From the NCBI GenBank assembly GCA_963691655.1, contig CAVNUY010000089.1, forward strand, positions 726,126 through 790,125: 64,000 bases of DNA. Reading direction: 5' to 3'. Under the pieces are notes generated by a model. That model was not told the origin of the DNA, did no database searches, and worked only from the letters and a program-made list of their open reading frames with translations. This document shows, in pieces, positions 57,414 to 64,000 of this stretch (its first letter is position 1; each line of letters opens with the position of its first letter). The DNA is from Toxonevra muliebris. Taxonomy: Eukaryota > Arthropoda > Insecta > Diptera > Pallopteridae. Position numbers and translations under genes: made by a program.

Positions 57414-59464
57414 GAAATTAAAAATCGAAATTAAAATTCGAAATTGAAATTCGAAATTGAAATTCGAAATTAAAATTCGAAATTAAAATTCGAAATTAAA
57501 ATTCGAAATTGAAATTCGAAATTGAAATTCGAAATTAAAATTCGGAATTAAAATTCGAAATTAAAATTCGAAATTAAAAATCGATATTAAAATTCGAAAT
57601 TGAAATTCGAAATTGAAATTCGAAATTAAAATTCGAAATTAAAATTCGAAATTAAAATTCGAAATTGAAATTCGAAATTCAAATTCGAAATTAAAATTCG
57701 AAATTAAAATTCGGAACTAAAATTCGAAATTAAAATTCGGAATTTAAATTCGGAATTAAAATTCGAAATTAAAATTCGAAATTGAAATTCGAAATTAAAA
57801 TTCGGAATTAAAATTCGAAATTAAAATTCGGAATTAAAATTCGAAATTAAAATTCGGAATTAAAATTCGAAATTAAAATTCGAAATTAAAATTCGGAATT
57901 AAAATTCGGAATTAAAATTCGAAATTAAAATTCGAAATTGAAATTCGAAATTAAAATTCGGAATTAAAATTCGAAATTAAAATTCGGAATTAAAATTCGA
58001 AATTAAAATTCGAAATTAAAATTCGAAATTAAAATTCGAAATTAAAATTCGAAATTAAAATTCGAAATTAAAATTCGAAATTGAAATTCGAAATTCAAAT
58101 TCGAAATTAAAATTCGAAATTAAAATTCGAAATTAAAATTCGGAATTAAAATTCGGAATTAAAATTCGAAATTAAAATTCGAAATTGAAATTCGAAATTA
58201 AAATTCGGAATTAAAATTCGAAATTAAAATTCGGAATTAAAATTCGAAATTAAAATTCGAAATTAAAATTCGAAATTAAAATTCGAAATTAAAATTCGAA
58301 ATTAAAATTCGAAATTAAAATTCGGAATTAAAATTCGAAATTAAAATTCGGAATTAAAATTCGAAATTAAAATTCGAAATTAAAATTCCAAATAGAAATT
58401 CGAAATTGAAATTCGAAATTGAAATTCGAAATTAAAATTCGAAATTGAAATTCGAAATTAAAATTCGAAATTGAAATTCGAAATTAAAATTCGAAATTAA
58501 AATTCGAAATTAAAATTCGAAATTAAAATTCGAAATTAAAATTCGGAATTAAAATTCGAAATTGAAATTCGGAATTAAAATTCGAAATTAAAATTCGAAA
58601 TTAAAATTCGGAATTAAAATTCGAAATTAAAATTCGAAATTAAAATTCGAAATTGAAATTCGAAATTGAAATTCGAAATTAAAATTCGGAATTAAAATTC
58701 GAAATTAAAATTCGAAATTAAAATTCGGAATTAAAATTCGAAATTAAAATTCGGAATTAAAATTCGAAATTGAAATTCGAAATTAAAATTCGAAATTAAA
58801 ATTCGGAATTAAAATTCGGAATTAATATTCGAAATTAAAATTCGGAATTAAAATTCGGAATTAAAATTCGGAATTAAAATTCGAAATTAAAATTCGGAAT
58901 TAAAATTCGAAATTAAAATTCGGAATTAAAATTCGAAAATAAAATTCGAAATTGAAATTCGAAATTAAAATTCGAAATTAAAATTCGGAATTAAAATTTG
59001 GAATTAAAATTCGGAATTAAAATTCGGAATTAAAATTCGAAATTAAAATTCGGAATTAAAATTCGAAATTGAAATTCGGAATTAAAATTCGAAATTAAAA
59101 TTCGGAATTAAAATTCGAAATTAAAATTCGGAACTAAAATTCGAAATTAAAATTCGGAATTAAAATTCGAAATTGAAATTCGAAATTAAAATTCGAAATT
59201 AAAATTCGAAATTAAAATTCGAAATTAAAATTCGAAATTAAAATTCGAAATTAAAATTCGAAATTAAAATTCGGAATTAAAATTCGAAATTAAAATTCGG
59301 AATTGAAATTCGAAATTAAAATTCGAAATTAAAATTCGAAATTAAAATTCGAAATTAAAATTCGGAAATTAAAATTCGGAATTAAAATTCTGAATTAAAA
59401 CTCGGAATTAAAATTCGGAATTGAAATTCGGAATTAAAATTCGGAATTAATATTCGAAATTAAA

Positions 59465-59750
59465 ATTCGAAATTGAAATTCGAAATTAATATTCGAAATT
59501 AAAATTCGAAATTGAAATTCGAAATTAAAATTCGAAATTAAAATTCGAAATTAAAATTCGAAATTGAAATTCGAAATTGAAATTCGAAATTAAAATTCGA
59601 AATTGAAATTCGAAATTAATATTCGAAATTAAAATTCGAAATTGAAATTCGAAATTAAAATTCGAAATTAAAATTCGAAATTAAAATTCGAAATTGAAAT
59701 TCGAAATTGAAATTCGAAATTAAAATTCGAAATTGAAATTCGAAATTAAA
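59465..59750. repeat. 130-bp tandem duplication
   Basis: The run around TTAATATT at 59487 is repeated at 59617, 130 bp (10 monomers) apart. Each unit has the same succession of TTGAAATT and TTAAAATT monomers. It is the shortest clear multi-monomer tandem unit noticed here and probably a recent slippage or unequal exchange. Confidence 0.8.
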
Positions 59751-60229
59751 ATTCGAAATTGAAATTCGAAATTAAAATTCGAAATTAAAATTCGGAACTA
59801 AAATTCGAAATTAAAATTCGGAATTAAAATTCGAAATTGAAATTCGGAATTAAAATTCGAAATTAAAATTCGAAATTAAAATTCGGAATTAAAATTCGAA
59901 ATTAAAATTCGAAATTAAAATTCGAAATTGAAATTCGAAATTGAAATTCGAAATTAAAATTCGGAATTAAAATTCGAAATTAAAATTCGAAATTAAAATT
60001 CGGAATTAAAATTCGGAATTAAAATTCGAAATTAAAATTCGGAATTGAAATTCGAAATTAAAATTCGAAATTAAAATTCGGAACTAAAATTCGAAATTAA
60101 AATTCGGAATTAAAATTCGAAATTGAAATTCGAAATTAAAATTCGGAATTAAAATTCGAAATTAAAATTCGAAATTAAAATTCGAAATTAAAATTCGGAA
60201 TTAAAATTCGGAATTAATATTCGAAATTA

Positions 60230-62596
60230 AAATTCGAAATTGAAATTCGAAATTAAAATTCGGAATTAAAATTCGAAATTAAAATTCGAAATTAAAATTC
60301 GGAATTAAAATTCGAAATTGAAATTCGAAATTAAAATTCGAAATTAAAATTCGGAATTAAAATTCGGAATTAATATTCGAAATTAAAATTCGGAATTAAA
60401 ATTCGGAATTAAAATTCGGAATTAAAATTCGAAATTAAAATTCGGAATTAAAATTCGAAATTAAAATTCGGAATTAAAATTCGAAAATAAAATTCGAAAT
60501 TGAAATTCGAAATTAAAATTCGAAATTAAAATTCGGAATTAAAATTTGGAATTAAAATTCGGAATTAAAATTCGGAATTAAAATTCGAAATTAAAATTCG
60601 GAATTAAAATTCGAAATTGAAATTCGAAATTAAAATTCGAAATTAAAATTCGAAATTAAAATTCGAAATTAAAATTCGAAATTAAAATTCGAAATTAAAA
60701 TTCGAAATTAAAATTCGGAATTAAAATTCGGAATTAAAATTCGAAATTAAAATTCGGAATTGAAATTCGGAAATTAAAATTCGGAATTAAAATTCTGAAT
60801 TAAAACTAGGAATTAAAATTCGGAATTGAAATTCGGAATTAAAATTCGGAATTAATATTCGAAATTAAAATTCGGAATTAAAATTCGAAATTAAAATTCG
60901 AAATTAAAATTCGGAATTAAAATTCGAAATTAAAATTCGGAATTAAAATTCGAAATTGAAATTCGAAATTAAAATTCGAAATTAAAATTCGGAATTAAAA
61001 TTCGGAATTAATATTCGAAATTAAAATTCGGAATTAAAATTCGGAATTAAAATTCGGAATTAAAATTCGAAATTAAAATTCGGAATTAAAATTCGAAATT
61101 AAAATTCGGAATTAAAATTCGAAAATAAAATTCGAAATTGAAATTCGAAATTAAAATTCGAAATTAAAATTCGGAATTAAAATTCGGAATTAAAATTCGA
61201 AATTCAAATTCGGAACTAAAATTCGAAATTAAAATTCGAAATTGAAATTCGAAATTGAAATTCGAAATTAAAATTCGAAATTGAAATTCGAAATTAATAT
61301 TCGAAATTAAAATTCGAAATTGAAATTCGAAATTAAAATTCGAAATTAAAATTCGAAATTAAAATTCGAAATTGAAATTCGAAATTGAAATTCGAAATTA
61401 AAATTCGAAATTGAAATTCGAAATTAAAATTCGAAATTGAAATTCGAAATTAAAATTCGAAATTAAAATTCGGAACTAAAATTCGAAATTAAAATTCGGA
61501 ATTAAAATTCGAAATTGAAATTCGGAATTAAAATTCGAAATTAAAATTCGAAATTAAAATTCGGAATTAAAATTCGAAATTAAAATTCGAAATTAAAATT
61601 CGAAATTGAAATTCGAAATTGAAATTCGAAATTAAAATTCGGAATTAAAATTCGAAATTAAAATTCGAAATTAAAATTCGGAATTAAAATTCGGAATTAA
61701 AATTCGAAATTAAAATTCGGAATTGAAATTCGAAATTAAAATTCGAAATTAAAATTCGGAACTAAAATTCGAAATTAAAATTCGGAATTAAAATTCGAAA
61801 TTGAAATTCGAAATTAAAATTCGGAATTAAAATTCGAAATTAAAATTCGAAATTAAAATTCGAAATTAAAATTCGGAATTAAAATTCGGAATTAATATTC
61901 GAAATTAAAATTCGAAATTGAAATTCGAAATTAATATTCGAAATTAAAATTCGAAATTAAAATTCGAAATTAAAATTCGAAATTAAAATTCGAAATTGAA
62001 ATTCGAAATTGAAATTCGAAATTAAAATTCGAAATTGAAATTCGAAATTAAAATTCGAAATTGAAATTCGAAATTAAAATTCGAAATTAAAATTCGGAAC
62101 TAAAATTCGAAATTAAAATTCGGAATTAAAATTCGAAATTGAAATTCGGAATTAAAATTCGAAATTAAAATTCGAAATTAAAATTCGGAATTAAAATTCG
62201 AAATTAAAATTCGGAATTAAAATTCGGAATTAAAATTCGAAATTGAAATTCGAAATTAAAATTCGGAATTAAAATTCGAAATTAAAATTCGAAATTAAAA
62301 TTCGAAATTAAAATTCGAAATTAAAATTCGAAATTAAAATTCGAAATAGAAATTCGAAATTGAAATTCGAAATTGAAATTCGAAATTAAAATTCGAAATT
62401 GAAATTCGAAATTAAAATTCGAAATTGAAATTCGAAATTAAAATTCGAAATTAAAATTCGAAATTAAAATTCGAAATTAAAATTCGGAATTAAAATTCGA
62501 AATTGAAATTCGGAATTAAAATTCGGAATTAAAATTCGAAATTAAAATTCGGAATTAAAATTCGAAATTAAAATTCGAAATTAAAATTCGAAATTG
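60230..62596. repeat. 2367-bp tandem unit, copy 1
   Basis: Every marker checked recurs 2367 bp to the right: TTAATATT 60371/62738, CGAAAAT 60482/62849, TTCTGAATT 60795/63162, the ACTAGG/ACTCGG monomer 60806/63173, TTCAAATT 61205/63572, CGGAACT 61471/63838. The left boundary is near 60230, where the first mismatch appears. One visible difference is ACTAGG here against ACTCGG in copy 2. The constant offset, without a single size change, suggests a recent duplication. 2367 is 182 monomers plus 1 bp, consistent with the single 14-mer in the unit. Confidence 0.88.
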
Positions 62597-64000
62597 AAAT
62601 TCGAAATTGAAATTCGAAATTAAAATTCGGAATTAAAATTCGAAATTAAAATTCGAAATTAAAATTCGGAATTAAAATTCGAAATTGAAATTCGAAATTA
62701 AAATTCGAAATTAAAATTCGGAATTAAAATTCGGAATTAATATTCGAAATTAAAATTCGGAATTAAAATTCGGAATTAAAATTCGGAATTAAAATTCGAA
62801 ATTAAAATTCGGAATTAAAATTCGAAATTAAAATTCGGAATTAAAATTCGAAAATAAAATTCGAAATTGAAATTCGAAATTAAAATTCGAAATTAAAATT
62901 CGGAATTAAAATTTGGAATTAAAATTCGGAATTAAAATTCGGAATTAAAATTCGAAATTAAAATTCGGAATTAAAATTCGAAATTGAAATTCGAAATTAA
63001 AATTCGAAATTAAAATTCGAAATTAAAATTCGAAATTAAAATTCGAAATTAAAATTCGAAATTAAAATTCGAAATTAAAATTCGGAATTAAAATTCGGAA
63101 TTAAAATTCGAAATTAAAATTCGGAATTGAAATTCGGAAATTAAAATTCGGAATTAAAATTCTGAATTAAAACTCGGAATTAAAATTCGGAATTGAAATT
63201 CGGAATTAAAATTCGGAATTAATATTCGAAATTAAAATTCGGAATTAAAATTCGAAATTAAAATTCGAAATTAAAATTCGGAATTAAAATTCGAAATTAA
63301 AATTCGGAATTAAAATTCGAAATTGAAATTCGAAATTAAAATTCGAAATTAAAATTCGGAATTAAAATTCGGAATTAATATTCGAAATTAAAATTCGGAA
63401 TTAAAATTCGGAATTAAAATTCGGAATTAAAATTCGAAATTAAAATTCGGAATTAAAATTCGAAATTAAAATTCGGAATTAAAATTCGAAAATAAAATTC
63501 GAAATTGAAATTCGAAATTAAAATTCGAAATTAAAATTCGGAATTAAAATTCGGAATTAAAATTCGAAATTCAAATTCGGAACTAAAATTCGAAATTAAA
63601 ATTCGAAATTGAAATTCGAAATTGAAATTCGAAATTAAAATTCGAAATTGAAATTCGAAATTAATATTCGAAATTAAAATTCGAAATTGAAATTCGAAAT
63701 TAAAATTCGAAATTAAAATTCGAAATTAAAATTCGAAATTGAAATTCGAAATTGAAATTCGAAATTAAAATTCGAAATTGAAATTCGAAATTAAAATTCG
63801 AAATTGAAATTCGAAATTAAAATTCGAAATTAAAATTCGGAACTAAAATTCGAAATTAAAATTCGGAATTAAAATTCGAAATTGAAATTCGGAATTAAAA
63901 TTCGAAATTAAAATTCGAAATTAAAATTCGGAATTAAAATTCGAAATTAAAATTCGAAATTAAAATTCGAAATTGAAATTCGAAATTGAAATTCGAAATT
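62597..64000. repeat. 2367-bp tandem unit, copy 2 (cut by the window end)
   Basis: Matches copy 1 at a constant offset of 2367 from about 62597 to the last base; the final monomers correspond to about 61600-61633. The unit therefore continues beyond the window, and further copies may follow. Confidence 0.87.

Larger units (their letters stand above)
1..64000. repeat. 13-bp AT-rich satellite array, whole window
   Basis: The entire window is a head-to-tail array of a 13-bp monomer, consensus CGAAATTAAAATT, with CG dinucleotides falling 13 bases apart from the first line (bases 11-12, 24-25) to the last. The two common variants are A3->G and A8->G. Most departures from the period are single-base gains (14-mers such as CGGAAATTAAAATT) or losses, plus 7-mers beside the palindromes at 52-57 kb. 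TAA or TGA recurs in all frames, so no protein can be encoded. Nothing other than monomers is visible: no transposon, no unique sequence, no gene. Long, pure, short-period arrays are typical of eukaryotic heterochromatin. The satellite family and host are not recognised. Orientation is arbitrary; the consensus is written as it reads on the given strand. Confidence 0.99.
51566..64000. repeat. Right-hand array domain with its own monomer variants
   Basis: From about 51.6 kb the A and B barcodes are no longer followed. TTCAAATT (A8->C) becomes frequent (near 51789, 52543, 52709, 52943, 56762, 57680, 58094, 61205, 63572). So do TTACAATT (51871, 55247, 56047, 57036) and the block combining a 14-mer, AAAACTCGG and TTAATATT (near 53.4, 54.5, 59.4, 60.8 and 63.1 kb). 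The EcoRI palindrome module is confined to this domain. Internal periods include 5139, 3350, 2367, 1405, 1106, 826 and 202 bp. It is still the same 13-bp satellite, in the same orientation. Confidence 0.8.

Noticed and set aside
91..63500. AATAAA polyadenylation signals and TATA-like boxes (in CGAAAATAAAATT and GGAATAAATATT monomers)
   Set aside because: These are single-base variants of the monomer in sequence of about 80% A+T, with no associated gene.
1..64000. Protein-coding genes on either strand
   Set aside because: The 13-bp period shifts frame every monomer, so TAA or TGA recurs in every frame at short intervals on both strands. No open stretch comparable to a gene can persist.
1..64000. 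CRISPR array
   Set aside because: The repeats are directly adjacent with no unique spacers, and there is no sequence outside the satellite that could hold a leader or cas genes.
1..64000. CENP-B box in the TTCGGAA motif
   Set aside because: Only TTCG followed by a few A/T bases is shared. The GC-rich right half of the CENP-B box is absent in all variants seen, so this is not a CENP-B site.
1..64000. Heat-shock elements built from GAA and TTC
   Set aside because: Heat-shock elements need inverted GAA/TTC units every 5 bp. Here TTC and GAA are adjacent or separated by one base, and GAA to the next TTC is 10 bp, so the register is wrong.
1..64000. Replication origin (yeast-type ARS consensus) in the T-rich strand
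   Set aside because: The minus strand (AATTTTAATTTCG) resembles the consensus only through T-richness and mismatches its central positions. No specific evidence for an origin.
1..64000. AT-rich mitochondrial control region or plastid spacer
   Set aside because: 64 kb of a single short monomer with no organelle gene or tRNA is far longer than such regions usually are.
1..64000. Pure assembly or simulation artefact
   Set aside because: It cannot be excluded from sequence alone. However, shared rare variants in nested, differently sized duplications with lineage-specific gains look like natural satellite evolution, not random error. Collapsed or misjoined units remain possible and need read support.

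Overview
The whole window is satellite DNA. From base 1 to base 64000 it is one uninterrupted head-to-tail array of a 13-bp monomer, consensus CGAAATTAAAATT on the + strand, or about 4,900 monomers. I found no gene, RNA gene, transposon, CRISPR array or unique-sequence island. G+C is very low, about 2-3 of every 13 bases. Thirteen is not a multiple of 3, so each reading frame cycles through every phase of the monomer within 39 bp and keeps meeting the TAA (or TGA) in TTAA/TTGA. The DNA is therefore non-coding on both strands. Such a long, pure, short-period array points to constitutive heterochromatin (pericentromere, sex chromosome or B chromosome) of a eukaryote. Nearly every monomer keeps its CpG, which mildly favours a lineage with little CpG methylation, such as many insects, but I cannot name the organism or a known satellite family.

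Monomer variation, numbered C1 G2 A3 A4 A5 T6 T7 A8 A9 A10 A11 T12 T13: the two dominant variants are A3->G (CGGAATTAAAATT) and A8->G (CGAAATTGAAATT), and the two rarely co-occur in one monomer. Rarer diagnostic variants include T6->C (GGAACT), T7->C (AAATCA), T6->A (CGAAAATAAAATT), T12->A/G/C (AAAAATCG, AAAAGTCG, AAAACTCG), C1->T (TTTGG), C1->A (TTAGG), G2->T (TTCTAAATT), G2->C (TTCCAAATT), A3->T (TTCGTAATT), A8->T or C (TTTAAATT, TTCAAATT), A9->T or C (TTATAATT, TTACAATT), A10->G or T (TTAAGATT, TTAATATT), A11->C (AAACTTCG) and T13->G (AAAATGCG). Their order works as a barcode and shows a deep higher-order structure.

Layout. (1) 1-11413 and about 11414-23582 are two tandem copies of an 11.4-12.1 kb unit; their marker monomers align at offsets 11413, 11608, 11751, 11752, 11765, 11778 and finally 12078. 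(2) About 18405-32421 and 37025-51565 are two collinear copies of a 14-kb segment, at offsets that range from 18.2 to 21 kb. (3) Nested within these are local tandem duplications with periods of 351, 819, 715, 948/1091, about 4265 and about 1535/1522 bp. (4) 51566-64000 is a distinct domain with its own variants, five EcoRI-bearing palindrome modules and a 2367-bp tandem duplication that runs off the right end.

The most unusual local structure is a set of ten perfect or near-perfect 22-bp palindromes, each containing one monomer that reads in the minus orientation. An eleventh site at 7383-7404 carries only two of the three A->T changes that separate a forward monomer from the inverted one. 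This suggests quasi-palindrome correction (template switching) as the origin. All similarities were judged by eye from marker monomers; no alignment was run.
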